Assembly (NCBI RefSeq): GCF_015594845.1
Contig: NZ_JADNRK010000011.1
Span: 1-64,000 of the forward strand
Source of the DNA: Alkalibacter mobilis
Lineage (GTDB): Bacteria; Bacillota; Clostridia; Eubacteriales; Alkalibacteraceae
Direction of reading: 5' to 3'
DNA: 64,000 bases
Below the pieces are notes generated by a model. That model made no database searches. It was not told where the DNA came from and worked only from the letters and a program-made list of their open reading frames with translations. Below are positions 9,762 through 18,603 of the stretch, in pieces. The first letter of the stretch is position 1; each line of letters starts with the position of its first letter. Made by a program: the position numbers and the translations under genes.

Positions 9762-9836
9762 TGGTGACCCCTAGGGGACTCGAACCCCTGTTACCGCCGT
9801 GAAAGGGCGGTGTCTTAACCGCTTGACCAAGGGGCC
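9762..9836 (-). tRNA. tRNA-Glu (UUC)
   Basis: The cloverleaf begins GGCCCCTTGGTCAAGCGG and has anticodon TTC, T-loop GGTTCGAGTC and an encoded CCA. It is fourth in transcription order in the cluster. Confidence 0.95.
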
Positions 9837-9848
9837 TGGTTAAATAGA

Positions 9849-9925
9849 TGGTAGCGGCGAACGGATTTGAACCGCTGACACTACGGGTATGAACCGTATG
9901 CTCTAGCCAACTGAGCTACGCCGCC
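9849..9925 (-). tRNA. Elongator tRNA-Met (CAU)
   Basis: The cloverleaf begins GGCGGCGTAGCTCAGTTGG and has anticodon loop TTCATAC and an encoded CCA. The G1-U72 pair and sequence match Firmicutes elongator tRNA-Met. The C34-to-lysidine tRNA-Ile substrate of TilS also has a CAU anticodon, so the assignment to Met rests on overall sequence similarity. Confidence 0.85.
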
Positions 9926-9935
9926 ATATTGTAAT

Positions 9936-10011
9936 TGGTTGCGGGGACAGGATTCGAACCTGCGACCTCCGGGTTATGAGCCCGACGAGCTTCCAGCTGC
10001 TCCACCCCGCG
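9936..10011 (-). tRNA. Initiator tRNA-fMet (CAU)
   Basis: The gene starts CGCGGGGTGGAGCAGCTGG with an unpaired C1-A72 end, the hallmark of bacterial initiator tRNA. The anticodon stem carries the run of G-C pairs (CGGG / CCCG) around the CAT anticodon. CCA is encoded. Confidence 0.95.
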
Positions 10012-10016
10012 ATACT

Positions 10017-10105
10017 TGGTGCCGGAGATCGGAATCGAACCGATACGATCTTTTAGGATCGCAGGATTTTAAGTCCTGTGCGTCTGCCAGTTCCGCCACT
10101 CCGGC
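10017..10105 (-). tRNA. tRNA-Leu (UAA)
   Basis: An 89-base class II tRNA with a long variable arm (GATCCTAAAAGATC), anticodon TAA and encoded CCA. It is the first gene of the cluster after the promoter at 10126-10154. Confidence 0.95.
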
Positions 10106-10125
10106 TCTCGTAAGAGACAAGCATC

Positions 10126-10154
10126 ATTATAGTATAAAAAAAATCTTAAGTCAA
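10126..10154 (-). promoter_or_regulatory. Promoter of the five-tRNA cluster
   Basis: On the minus strand TTGACT (10149-10154), 17 bases, then a perfect TATAAT (10126-10131). It lies just upstream of tRNA-Leu and downstream of the ppx-like gene, so the order is Leu, fMet, Met, Glu, Val from one start. Confidence 0.75.
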
Positions 10155-10174
10155 TACTTTTTCCAAACATTGTT

Positions 10175-11080
10175 TTATTTTATTTTGTAGGCTATGGCAC
10201 CCTCTAAATTGTCGCTGTCGCTTACGGTGATCGACTGAAAATCTCCGTACTCCATGAGGGTTTTAATGATGAGTATCCCAGGCAGTATTATATCCGCCCT
10301 TTTTTCCTCAAGCCCCTTTATTTTCTTGATTTCATCGATTTCCAATCCAACTAAGCCGTTATAAATATCATCTATTTCACTCAACTTTACCACGCTCTTG
10401 TCGATTTTTTCCGAATCGTAACACTCCAGTCCTTGATTCATGGAGCTTATACTTGTGATCGTGCCTCCAATGCCTACCAGCGTCAGATCCACCATGTCAT
10501 TCTTTTTAAAAGTCTTTTCCAGATTTTTAACAACATGTCCTTTCAGCGCCGCCAGAGCACTATGATCGGCAGGATATGTCCCTATAAACATTTCCTTAAG
10601 CCTTACCGCCCCGACGTCTATGCTTTGGGCAAACACTTTTTCACCATTCCTGACTGCGATAAATTCACAACTTCCTCCGCCGAGATCCACGATCAGTATA
10701 TTTTTTTCTTCAAAAGACTGACTGACCCCTAAAAATCCGTACTCGCTTTCTCTTTCTCCTGTCAATATCTCAACTTCGATGCCCGTTCGCATCAAAGCCT
10801 CTCTTATAAAATCTTGTGAATTTTTTGCATCTCTGAGAGCACTGGTCCCAAAGGCCCAGATGACCTCCACACCCGATCCATCGCAGATTGCCTTCGCTTT
10901 GTACAATGCGTCGAGATTTCTTTTCATGGCTTTTTCAGTTATCACGGAATCCTTTCCCAGCCCTTCGCCCATACGGGTATAGAACACCCATTTTTTCTTG
11001 TTGGAAATTTTCCCATTTTCCACTTTTGCCACCATCAGCCTCGTAGAATTGGTTCCTATATCTATAGATGCACAAATCAT
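10175..11080 (-). CDS. Ppx/GppA-family phosphatase (exopolyphosphatase-like)
   Basis: An ASKHA-fold phosphatase of about 301 residues, matching only the N-terminal catalytic half of the long E. coli Ppx and GppA. The phosphate-1 loop is ASIDIGTNSTRLMVA at the start, and VDLGGGSCEF (about residue 140) forms the second phosphate loop. Members hydrolyse inorganic polyphosphate or pppGpp; which one cannot be told here. I choose the second of two nearby ATGs because GGGGAG is seven bases upstream of it. In many spore formers spoIIE would be found close to this position. Confidence 0.85.
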   Translation of the reverse strand: MICASIDIGTNSTRLMVAKVENGKISNKKKWVFYTRMGEGLGKDSVITEKAMKRNLDALYKAKAICDGSGVEVIWAFGTSALRDAKNSQDFIREALMRTGIEVEILTGERESEYGFLGVSQSFEEKNILIVDLGGGSCEFIAVRNGEKVFAQSIDVGAVRLKEMFIGTYPADHSALAALKGHVVKNLEKTFKKNDMVDLTLVGIGGTITSISSMNQGLECYDSEKIDKSVVKLSEIDDIYNGLVGLEIDEIKKIKGLEEKRADIILPGILIIKTLMEYGDFQSITVSDSDNLEGAIAYKIK

Positions 11081-11110
11081 GATCATACTCCCCTCATTGA
11101 ATCAAGATAC

Positions 11111-11134
11111 AAAAAAGCACCCCTTTTGGGATGC
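11111..11134 (-). terminator. Rho-independent terminator after the S1-domain gene
   Basis: On the minus strand a seven-base stem (GCATCCC / GGGGTGC, one G-T pair) with an AAAA loop runs into six T's, directly after the S1-domain gene. Confidence 0.75.
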
Positions 11135-11145
11135 GGATATGATTG

Positions 11146-11553
11146 CTAACGGTTGAAACACCTGTTTTTGCCTTTCTTTGCACTTTTCTTGAGCGCTTGC
11201 TGTCTCTCGTCGCTGTCCTTCAAAAACTGGCTTATTTTATCGTCTATGGTAACAGGTGCTGCGCTGACTGGAGCGCTTTTCTTATAATTGCTTTGTCTCG
11301 GCGGACGAGGCGCCTCTTCTTTTTTTGGCTGTGCCTGTCTAATTGACAATCCGATTTTACCTTCAGCCACAGAAATGACCTTGACTTTGACAGTATCATT
11401 CACCTTAAGATAATCGGAGATCTCTTTTACATAACCATCGGCTACTTCAGAAATATGTACTAACCCGACTTTACCCCCTAAATCAATAAATGCTCCAAAC
11501 TTGGTAATGCTCTTTACTACGCCTTCAACAATTTGATTAACCTCAAATGGCAT
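11146..11553 (-). CDS. S1 RNA-binding domain protein (YabR-like)
   Basis: A 135-residue protein with one N-terminal S1 domain (about 4-72), seen in GVVKSITKFGAFIDLGGKVGLVHISEVAD. A low-complexity linker rich in Lys, Pro and Arg and a basic C-terminus (SAKKGKNR) follow. It belongs to the general-stress/polynucleotide-phosphorylase-like S1 family known as YabR in Bacillus, where it also follows divIC. Its cellular role is not established. ATG at 11553 is preferred over the TTG one codon earlier; AGGAGG is nine bases upstream. Confidence 0.9.
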   Translation of the reverse strand: MPFEVNQIVEGVVKSITKFGAFIDLGGKVGLVHISEVADGYVKEISDYLKVNDTVKVKVISVAEGKIGLSIRQAQPKKEEAPRPPRQSNYKKSAPVSAAPVTIDDKISQFLKDSDERQQALKKSAKKGKNRCFNR

Positions 11554-11578
11554 CAAAAATTTCCTCCTTGTTTATTTG

Positions 11579-11881
11579 TTAGTTATTCTTACTATTAGGC
11601 TCGACTTCAATAATTACCTTTTCCTGGGGATATACAAGTCCGAAGTACTTTCTGGCAAGTGTCTCGATATAATCGTCAGAGTGAAGCAGATCCAATTCCT
11701 GGTCAAGTTGTTCGGATTTATCCTGTTCCGCAGCAAGTTGCCCTTGAAGTGAATTTTTTTGATCGTTCAATTGAATCAGCTGAATTTCAGTCGAAACAAA
11801 ACTGTAGACAAAATAACCGCACACCAACAAAATTATCAGCAACGTGGACCTGTTAGTTCTTTTTCTTCTCTTCTTTTTCAC
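11579..11881 (-). CDS. divIC: Septum formation initiator DivIC/FtsB-like
   Basis: A 100-residue bitopic membrane protein. It has a strongly basic N-terminus, one membrane helix (about 13-31), then a coiled coil (about 32-68, with evenly spaced Leu and Gln) and a short conserved tail containing YIETLARKYFGLVYP. DivIC bridges FtsL and the other divisome proteins at the division site. Its place just before a yabR-like gene is the standard Firmicutes order. The purine operon lies immediately upstream, so it may be transcribed partly from there. Confidence 0.9.
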   Translation of the reverse strand: MKKKRRKRTNRSTLLIILLVCGYFVYSFVSTEIQLIQLNDQKNSLQGQLAAEQDKSEQLDQELDLLHSDDYIETLARKYFGLVYPQEKVIIEVEPNSKNN

Positions 11882-11948
11882 CGGTTTGCTCCCTCAAAGA
11901 ATACTAACTATATTATTCCACAAAATTATCCCAAATACAAGGATATCA

Positions 11949-11971
11949 GGCGATAATTCTATATTATCGCC
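11949..11971. repeat. Inverted repeat between purD and divIC
   Basis: Perfect nine-base arms GGCGATAAT and ATTATCGCC around a five-base loop, 15 bases past the purD stop codon. On the minus strand no T run follows it, so it is at best a poor intrinsic terminator. Partial read-through into divIC is possible. Confidence 0.55.
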
Positions 11972-11985
11972 ATTTTTATACATGG

Positions 11986-13242
11986 TTACTTGTTACTTCC
12001 GCTAATATCTTTTCTGTACTGCATTCCCTGGAACTTTACCTTCTTTAGTTGACCGTAAACTTTTTCTCGAGCTTCCCCAAAATCCTTGCCCAAACCAGTC
12101 ACCGCCAACACTCTTCCTCCGTCAGTCAGGATTTTGTCTTTGGATCTTTTCGTTCCGCAGTGAAACACCACTACATCTTCCAACTCGTCCAACCCGGAAA
12201 TTTCCAGACCCTTTTGATATTGTTCAGGATATCCACCGGAAGCGACGACTACACAGAGAGCTTTTTCTCTCCTCCACTTTAGATCTTCACTTTTAAGATT
12301 TCCATCGATCACCTTTTCAAAAACATCAACCAAATCGTTTTCCATTCTCATCAGGACCGATTCTGTTTCAGGATCTCCGAACCTCACATTGAATTCCAAA
12401 ACCTTGGTCACGTTGTCCTTTATCATTAGCCCGATAAACAACACACCTCTATAATCCATATTTTCTTCCAAAAATCCTTTGATTATCGGCTTCAAAACCG
12501 TTTCATCCATTATCGATTTAAGACCGTCGTCAAATAGCTCGTTGGGGGAATAAGTACCCATTCCGCCCGTATTGGGCCCTTCGTCGCCGTCAAATATTCT
12601 TTTGTAGTCTCTGGCGCTTTCCATAGGAATTATACTCTCACCGTCCACAAAGCATAGAACTGATGCCTCGGTACCTTCCAAAAACTCTTCGAGAACTACT
12701 TTATTGCCCGAATCACCAAACACCTTGTTTTCCATCATGTCTCTGAGTGTTTTTTCTGCAGTGCTTCTGTCCGTAGCGATTACAACGCCTTTCCCGGCTG
12801 CAAGACCATCTGCCTTAATCACGACCGGATATCCAAAAGAATCCAAGTCTGCCATAGCCTTTTCCATATCCGTATATTCTCCGTACGCAGCCGTAGGTAT
12901 CCCGTATTTTTGCAGAAATTTTTTAGTGAATGCCTTGCTCCCTTCAAATTGCGAGCAGTTCTTGTCAGGTCCGAAAACTCTCAGCCCCCTGCGCTTGAAG
13001 ATATCGGTTATCCCCATTACCAAAGGCAACTCCGGGCCTACCACAGTCAAGTCAATGCCATTTTCTTCTGCAAAATTTGCAAGCTTGTCTATTTCATCTA
13101 CTTTTATGTCGATATTTTTTGCAATTTCAGCAGTGCCTGCATTGCCGGGCGCACAGTATATTTCATCCACCTTTTGACTTTGTCTTATTTTCCAAACCAG
13201 GGCATGTTCCCTGCCACCTGAACCTACAACTAAAATCTTCAT
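11986..13242 (-). CDS. purD: Phosphoribosylamine-glycine ligase
   Basis: Second step of purine synthesis: joins glycine to phosphoribosylamine using ATP. The protein is an ATP-grasp enzyme of about 418 residues. The N-terminal segment KILVVGSGGREHAL is the family signature, KADGLAAGKGVVIA is an ATP-grasp strand, and RFGDPETE (about 285-292) carries metal ligands. The frame is open six codons further to a TTG that overlaps the purH stop, but GGAGGTGTG lies right before the ATG at 13242, so that start is used. It is the last gene of the purine operon. Confidence 0.96.
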   Translation of the reverse strand: MKILVVGSGGREHALVWKIRQSQKVDEIYCAPGNAGTAEIAKNIDIKVDEIDKLANFAEENGIDLTVVGPELPLVMGITDIFKRRGLRVFGPDKNCSQFEGSKAFTKKFLQKYGIPTAAYGEYTDMEKAMADLDSFGYPVVIKADGLAAGKGVVIATDRSTAEKTLRDMMENKVFGDSGNKVVLEEFLEGTEASVLCFVDGESIIPMESARDYKRIFDGDEGPNTGGMGTYSPNELFDDGLKSIMDETVLKPIIKGFLEENMDYRGVLFIGLMIKDNVTKVLEFNVRFGDPETESVLMRMENDLVDVFEKVIDGNLKSEDLKWRREKALCVVVASGGYPEQYQKGLEISGLDELEDVVVFHCGTKRSKDKILTDGGRVLAVTGLGKDFGEAREKVYGQLKKVKFQGMQYRKDISGSNK

Positions 13243-13256
13243 TTTCACACCTCCGG

Positions 13257-14789
13257 TCAATGTTTGAAATGTCTGATGCCCGTAAACACCATTGCAATGT
13301 TGTATCTATTGCACAACTCTATGGACTCTTCGTCTTTCATGGCTCCACCCGGCTGTATAATGGCAGTGATACCAGCCTCATAAGCGGCCATTACTGAATC
13401 GGGGAAAGGAAAAAAGGCATCTGAAGCCAAAACGGAACCGATCAGGGCCTCTCCACCCTGTCTGGCTGCATTGTTCAAAGCTGCTATCCTGCTTACCTGC
13501 CCAGGTCCATTTGCCACAAGCATTTTATCTTTAGCAAAAGTTATTGCATTGGATTTTGTGTGCTTCACTATTTTCCAGGCAAACATTAGGTCTTCCATCT
13601 CCTTGGCAGTAGGCTGTCTTTTGGTTACAACTTTCAGATCGTCGCCCAGCAGCACATGGTTGACATCTTGGATCAGTACCCCGCCCATGACTTTTTTTAG
13701 TTCGTATCCATGGTACTTATGAGCAATATTCTCCAGTTTCAGAATCCTTATGTTCTTTTTAGCCTTTAGTATTGCCAGCGCTTCTTGAGAATACCCCGGG
13801 GCCACCAAAACCTCTATGAACAATTCACTGATTTTGGAAGCCGTTTGTTCGTCTATTTCCTTGTTCGCAGCGATGATACCACCAAAAATGGAAACAGGAT
13901 CACCTTCGTAGGCTTTTTTGAAAGCTTCATAAATGTGGGTTCCACTTCCCACCCCGCAGGGATTGGCGTGTTTTACTGCAACAACTGTGGGTTCGTTGTG
14001 GAATTCCTTTAAAATTTGTATTGCGCTGTCAGTATCGTTGATATTGTTGTAGGAAAGTTCCTTTCCATGCAGTTGCTGAGCTTCGACTAAAGTTCCTTTT
14101 TCAGAACCGATTTCCTTGTAAAATGCGGCCTTCTGGTGAGGATTTTCGCCATACCTCATATCCTGGACCTTTTCAAAAGTCAGAGTCATGGTTTTTCCAA
14201 ACGGTTCCGTTTCAATTTGCTTTTTCAGATAATCGGCTATCATTGCATCGTATGAGGCGGTGTGCTCAAACACTTTTAGCGCCAAAGCGTATTTGGTGTC
14301 CTTGCTTATGCTTTTGTTTTCTTCAAGCTGTCGTATGATTTCCGGATAATCCTTCGGATCGGTTATAACGGCTACATCTCCATGATTTTTTGCAGCAGCC
14401 CTGATCATCGTGGGCCCGCCAATATCAATATTTTCAATTGCATCCGCAAGCGTCACGTCATCTTTGGAGATCGTTTCCTTGAAAGGATACAGATTTACCA
14501 CAACCAGATCGATGGTTTTTATATCCAGTTCATCCAGCCGAGCCATATGCTCCGGGTTGTCCCTAACCGCAAGGATCCCACCGTGAATTTTTGGATGCAG
14601 CGTCTTTACCCTGCCGTCCAGACATTCGGGAAATCCCGTAACGTCGCTTACTCCCATAACCTTTATTCCGTTGTCCTTTAACAGTTTCGCCGTTCCACCG
14701 GTAGAAATTATTTCCACCCCAAGTTTGTCCAGAGATTTTGCAAATTCTAAAATTCCGCTTTTATCAGAAACACTCAATAACGCTCTCAT
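13257..14789 (-). CDS. purH: Bifunctional AICAR transformylase / IMP cyclohydrolase
   Basis: Does the last two steps to IMP: formyl transfer from 10-formyl-tetrahydrofolate to AICAR, then ring closure. The 510 residues hold an MGS-like cyclohydrolase domain first ([18 protein letters not shown], about 3-20, and STGGTAKLL), then the transformylase domain with the conserved [11 protein letters not shown]-type motif (here [11 protein letters not shown], about 212-222) and KHANPCGVG (catalytic Lys-His). A GAGGAGG ribosome binding site precedes the ATG. The formyl donor links it to the folate operon at 48-53 kb. Confidence 0.97.
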   Translation of the reverse strand: MRALLSVSDKSGILEFAKSLDKLGVEIISTGGTAKLLKDNGIKVMGVSDVTGFPECLDGRVKTLHPKIHGGILAVRDNPEHMARLDELDIKTIDLVVVNLYPFKETISKDDVTLADAIENIDIGGPTMIRAAAKNHGDVAVITDPKDYPEIIRQLEENKSISKDTKYALALKVFEHTASYDAMIADYLKKQIETEPFGKTMTLTFEKVQDMRYGENPHQKAAFYKEIGSEKGTLVEAQQLHGKELSYNNINDTDSAIQILKEFHNEPTVVAVKHANPCGVGSGTHIYEAFKKAYEGDPVSIFGGIIAANKEIDEQTASKISELFIEVLVAPGYSQEALAILKAKKNIRILKLENIAHKYHGYELKKVMGGVLIQDVNHVLLGDDLKVVTKRQPTAKEMEDLMFAWKIVKHTKSNAITFAKDKMLVANGPGQVSRIAALNNAARQGGEALIGSVLASDAFFPFPDSVMAAYEAGITAIIQPGGAMKDEESIELCNRYNIAMVFTGIRHFKH

Positions 14790-14799
14790 TTTTCCCTCC

Positions 14800-15402
14800 T
14801 CATTCTTTTACTGCAACTATTCTGCCGTTTACGGTTATCTTCTCCAAACAATAGTTTTTTACCGCCTCGGCAAGTATTTCATGCTCTATTTTGAGCACTT
14901 TCGCCTGCAAGGATTCTGGCGTGTCGTTCCAGTCCACTTCCACCGCCCGCTGCGCTATTATGGCTCCCGTATCCATGTTTTCATCCACAAAGTGTACAGT
15001 TGCACCGGATATCTTGACCCCGTACTCAACAGCCATCTCATGGACTTTTAATCCGTAGCAGCCTTCCCCCGAGAAGGAAGGTATCAGTGACGGATGTATG
15101 TTGATTATCTTGTTTTTGTATCTTCCCACCAATTCAGGAGATATTTTTTTAAGATATCCGGCAAGAACTACCAAATCTACTTCTTTTTCTCTCAGTAACG
15201 CCTCCAACTTCTCATCGTAATCCTCACCGGACACCACTTGCGCTGCTATTCCGGCTTTTTTCGCCCTTTCCAGGCCGTAGGCATTTTTTCTGTTGGATGC
15301 CACAAGAACTATCTCGCCATATGTTCCGTGGATTTTATCTATAAGACTTTGCAGGTTGCTTCCGCCCCCCGATACGAGAACGGCTATGCGAACTAGCCCC
15401 AT
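14800..15402 (-). CDS. purN: Phosphoribosylglycinamide formyltransferase
   Basis: Transfers a formyl group from 10-formyl-tetrahydrofolate to GAR. The 200 residues show the N-terminal [13 protein letters not shown] phosphate loop, the catalytic region with Asn, His and Asp ([11 protein letters not shown] around residue 105; [17 protein letters not shown] around 133-149) and a typical C-terminus. Its start overlaps the end of purM by ten bases, so translation is probably coupled. No folate-independent purT is seen. Confidence 0.96.
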   Translation of the reverse strand: MGLVRIAVLVSGGGSNLQSLIDKIHGTYGEIVLVASNRKNAYGLERAKKAGIAAQVVSGEDYDEKLEALLREKEVDLVVLAGYLKKISPELVGRYKNKIINIHPSLIPSFSGEGCYGLKVHEMAVEYGVKISGATVHFVDENMDTGAIIAQRAVEVDWNDTPESLQAKVLKIEHEILAEAVKNYCLEKITVNGRIVAVKE

Positions 15403-16421
15403 AGCTCCACACCTTCACCTTTTTCCACTTTGCCAATGACCCTGGGATCTTCCCCGGCAGCTTTAAGACCGTTCAACACCGCATCCTTTTCTTCCGGCGA
15501 TACCACAAGCATCAACCCTATACCCATATTGAATGTAGAATACATCTCCTTTTGCGCCACAGAACCTTCCTTTTGAATAAATTCGAATATTTTCGGTCTT
15601 TCAAAAGAACCAAGATCTATTACCGCCTTGCATCCTACAGGCAACGCCCTGGGTATGTTTTCATAAAATCCTCCGCCCGTTATATGGGCTATTCCTTTGA
15701 CTTTTCCCGCAGCCAATGCAGCTTTCACAGCTTTCACATAGATCCTGGTGGGTGTAAGAAGCACATTCCCCAGTTTATCCTGGAGGTCATCTATATAATC
15801 TGTCACAGAATATCCCCTATGGTCGAAAAGAATTTTTCTTACCAACGAGAACCCGTTCGAATGAACTCCGCTTGATGGGATCCCAACAAGGATGTCTCCT
15901 TCACCAATGCTGCTCCCGTCGATTATTTCGCTCTTTTCCGCCACTCCCACGGCAAACCCGGCCAAATCGTATTCTTCAGGTTTGTACATGTCCGGCATTT
16001 CTGCAGTTTCACCGCCTACCAGAGCCATTTCTCCTTCAATGCAGCCATCGCATATGCCTTTGACTATGTTCTCTATTACCGCAGGATCATTCTTTCCACA
16101 CGCTATATAATCAAGAAAAAACATGGGGGAAGCTCCCTGACATGCTATGTCGTTGACACACATCGCCACGCAATCCACACCTATGGTGTCGTGCTTATCC
16201 ATCATTTGGGCAATCAAAAGTTTTGTTCCCACCCCGTCTGTGCCGGAGATCAAAACCGGATGTTCATAGCCTTCAGGCAGTTCGAACATTCCTCCAAATC
16301 CTCCCAGGCCTGAAATAACTCCCTTGGTTGCCGTTCTTGCCACGTGCTTTTTGATTCTTTCCACCGATTCATATCCCGCTTCAATATCGACCCCTGAATC
16401 TTTATACGTAAATTCCTTCAT
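15393..16421 (-). CDS. purM: Phosphoribosylformylglycinamidine cyclo-ligase (AIR synthetase)
   Basis: Closes the imidazole ring, converting FGAM to AIR with ATP. The 342 residues begin with the family motif [16 protein letters not shown]. They continue with [10 protein letters not shown] and [15 protein letters not shown] (the ATP-binding segment), [11 protein letters not shown] and [15 protein letters not shown]. The upstream TTG is part of an AGGAGGAGAAGG ribosome binding tract, so ATG at 16421 is the start. It lies between purF and purN in an uninterrupted operon. Confidence 0.96.
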   Translation of the reverse strand: MKEFTYKDSGVDIEAGYESVERIKKHVARTATKGVISGLGGFGGMFELPEGYEHPVLISGTDGVGTKLLIAQMMDKHDTIGVDCVAMCVNDIACQGASPMFFLDYIACGKNDPAVIENIVKGICDGCIEGEMALVGGETAEMPDMYKPEEYDLAGFAVGVAEKSEIIDGSSIGEGDILVGIPSSGVHSNGFSLVRKILFDHRGYSVTDYIDDLQDKLGNVLLTPTRIYVKAVKAALAAGKVKGIAHITGGGFYENIPRALPVGCKAVIDLGSFERPKIFEFIQKEGSVAQKEMYSTFNMGIGLMLVVSPEEKDAVLNGLKAAGEDPRVIGKVEKGEGVELWG

Positions 16422-16435
16422 TATCCTTCTCCTCC

Positions 16436-17830
16436 TCAATCCTCTACGACAGGCACTTCCATTGGATAATCTCCGTCAAAACACGCTTTACAGAAAGTGG
16501 TTCCACCACCAACGGACTTGACCAAACCATCGATTGAAATAAATGCCAGTGTATCGGCCCCTATCATATCTCGAATTTCATCCACTGTTTTCATAGCGCC
16601 TACAAGGTGCTTTCTGTAGGGCGTGTCGATGCCGAAATGACATGTGTGGGTAACCGGCGGACTGCTGACCCTGAAATGGACTTCTGTGGCTCCTGCTTCC
16701 CTTAGCATTTCCACAAGTCTCTTGGAGGTTGTTCCCCTTACTATGGAATCATCAACTATGACTACTCTTTTACCCCTGACGTTTTCCTTGAGAACGTTCA
16801 GTTTTATCTTTACCCCTTCAACTCTGAGTTCCTGATTTGGTTGGATAAAGGTCCTACCGGTATATTTATTTTTGATCAGACCCATGCCGTACGGTATTCC
16901 CGATGCTTCCGAATAACCTATGGCCGCAGGTATTCCCGAATCGGGCACACCTATAACCACATCAGCCTCCACTCCGCTTTCCTGGCTTAGTATCTTGCCC
17001 GCATTGTGCCTTGAGAGATAAACGCTTATTCCGTCGATAACAGAGTCTGGTCTTGCAAAATAAATAAGCTCAAATATGCAAAGCTTTTTCTTTACCCAAT
17101 TGTTTTGCGAGTAGCTGTTGACCCCTTCTCCATCTACGATCACTATTTCTCCAGGCTCCAGATCTCTTACGTATTCCGCGCCAACTGCATCCAGACCGCA
17201 ACTTTCAGAAGAGAATACATATCCGTTTTTCGTCTTTCCCATACACAATGGTCTTAGGCCATGGGGATCTCTGATGCCTATCAATTTGTCTTCTGTAGTT
17301 ATTACAAGAGCATATGCCCCTTTGATGATCTCCACCATTCTTTTTATGGATTCTACGATTCCGTTTCTTAGTCCCCTGGCGATAAGGTTTACTATGACTT
17401 CCGTGTCTATGGTAGTTTGAAAGACTACGCCACCGTCTTCGAGCATTTCCCTCAAAGCTCTTGCGTTGACAAGATTTCCATTGTGGGCAAGTGCTATATG
17501 ACTGTTTTTGTAGCTTACGACAAGGGGTTGTGCATTTTCGATCTTGCTTTCACCAGCAGTAGAATACCTTACGTGTCCTATCCCAATGTTTCCCTCAAGT
17601 TCTTTTACAGTTCCGTTTCTAAAAACTTCGGAAACCAGTCCCATGCCCTTGTGTTGAAATATCTTCCCATTTTTGTTTGTGGCAATTCCGGCACTTTCCT
17701 GTCCTCTGTGTTGCAGCGCATAAAGTCCATAATATAGAAGTTGCGATACGGCTTTTTCAGTGTCATGTTTGTAAACCCCAAAAACTCCGCATTCTTCCTC
17801 CATCTTGTCCTTGTCAAATATATCTATCAT
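16436..17830 (-). CDS. purF: Amidophosphoribosyltransferase, Fe-S type
   Basis: Committed step of purine synthesis: PRPP plus glutamine gives phosphoribosylamine. The 464 residues start with a short propeptide before Cys14 in EECGVFGVY, the N-terminal nucleophile of the glutaminase domain. The phosphoribosyltransferase domain has the PRPP loop [14 protein letters not shown] (about 350-363). Cysteines in [19 protein letters not shown] and [11 protein letters not shown] match the four ligands of the 4Fe-4S cluster of the oxygen-sensitive Bacillus-type enzyme. AGGAGG is properly spaced before the ATG. Confidence 0.97.
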   Translation of the reverse strand: MIDIFDKDKMEEECGVFGVYKHDTEKAVSQLLYYGLYALQHRGQESAGIATNKNGKIFQHKGMGLVSEVFRNGTVKELEGNIGIGHVRYSTAGESKIENAQPLVVSYKNSHIALAHNGNLVNARALREMLEDGGVVFQTTIDTEVIVNLIARGLRNGIVESIKRMVEIIKGAYALVITTEDKLIGIRDPHGLRPLCMGKTKNGYVFSSESCGLDAVGAEYVRDLEPGEIVIVDGEGVNSYSQNNWVKKKLCIFELIYFARPDSVIDGISVYLSRHNAGKILSQESGVEADVVIGVPDSGIPAAIGYSEASGIPYGMGLIKNKYTGRTFIQPNQELRVEGVKIKLNVLKENVRGKRVVIVDDSIVRGTTSKRLVEMLREAGATEVHFRVSSPPVTHTCHFGIDTPYRKHLVGAMKTVDEIRDMIGADTLAFISIDGLVKSVGGGTTFCKACFDGDYPMEVPVVED

Positions 17831-17845
17831 CTTATCCTCCTGGTT

Positions 17846-18547
17846 TTATTCCAACCTTCCGAGAACTTCCCGGTAAGTTTCTTCAACATTTCCCAGATCC
17901 CGTCTGAATCTGTCCTTGTCCATTTTTTCATTGGTTTTCATATCCCAAAGTCTGCAGGTATCAGGAGAAATCTCGTCAGCCAAAATCACATCGCCCTTGT
18001 ACCTTCCGAATTCGATTTTAAAGTCTATTAGCTTAAGTTCCTTTTCCTTAAAGAAATCTATCATTATTTCATTGATCTTAAAGGTCAGTTCCTTGATCTT
18101 GTCTATTTCTTCTTTTGTAGCAAGTTCCATGGCCAATACGTGGTAATCATTTATCAACGGATCGTGAAACTCATCATTTTTGTAACAGAATTCCAAAACA
18201 GTTACCGGTAGTGAACTGCCTTCAGGGATGCCCAATCTTTTAGACATGGATCCTGCGGCCACATTTCTTATTATTACCTCCAAAGGTATTATTTCCACCG
18301 CCTTGACGAGCTGTTCTGTTTCCGAGATATATTTTTCAAAATGTGTAGGTATCCCTTTTTCTTCCAGCAACTTGAATATTACACTGCTTATTTTATTGTT
18401 GACGACTCCTTTGCCTGAAATGGTGCCCTTTTTTGTACCGTCAAAGGCCGTAGCGTCATCTTTATATTCAACTACATACAGATCTTCTTTTTCGGTCTTG
18501 TACACTCTTTTTGCTTTTCCTTCGTAAAGCATTTCCAATTTTTTCAT
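17846..18547 (-). CDS. purC: SAICAR synthetase
   Basis: Joins aspartate to carboxy-AIR using ATP. The 233-residue protein is standard in size. Diagnostic segments are [12 protein letters not shown] at the N-terminus, [31 protein letters not shown] (about residues 94-110), [25 protein letters not shown] and the C-terminal [11 protein letters not shown] use the ATG one codon after a TTG, because AGGAGG is then about seven bases away. It is second in the operon after purL, which is unusual in that purE and purK are not at the head of the operon. Confidence 0.96.
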   Translation of the reverse strand: MKKLEMLYEGKAKRVYKTEKEDLYVVEYKDDATAFDGTKKGTISGKGVVNNKISSVIFKLLEEKGIPTHFEKYISETEQLVKAVEIIPLEVIIRNVAAGSMSKRLGIPEGSSLPVTVLEFCYKNDEFHDPLINDYHVLAMELATKEEIDKIKELTFKINEIMIDFFKEKELKLIDFKIEFGRYKGDVILADEISPDTCRLWDMKTNEKMDKDRFRRDLGNVEETYREVLGRLE

Positions 18548-18603
18548 CAATTAACCTCCTAGGTTTGAGAATATCGCTTCAGCTGGATCTTGTCGTCTTC
18601 GAT

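Noticed and set aside
9525-10190. Short frames across the tRNA cluster on both strands
   Set aside because: They read through tRNA genes; the apparent proteins are translations of tRNA sequence.
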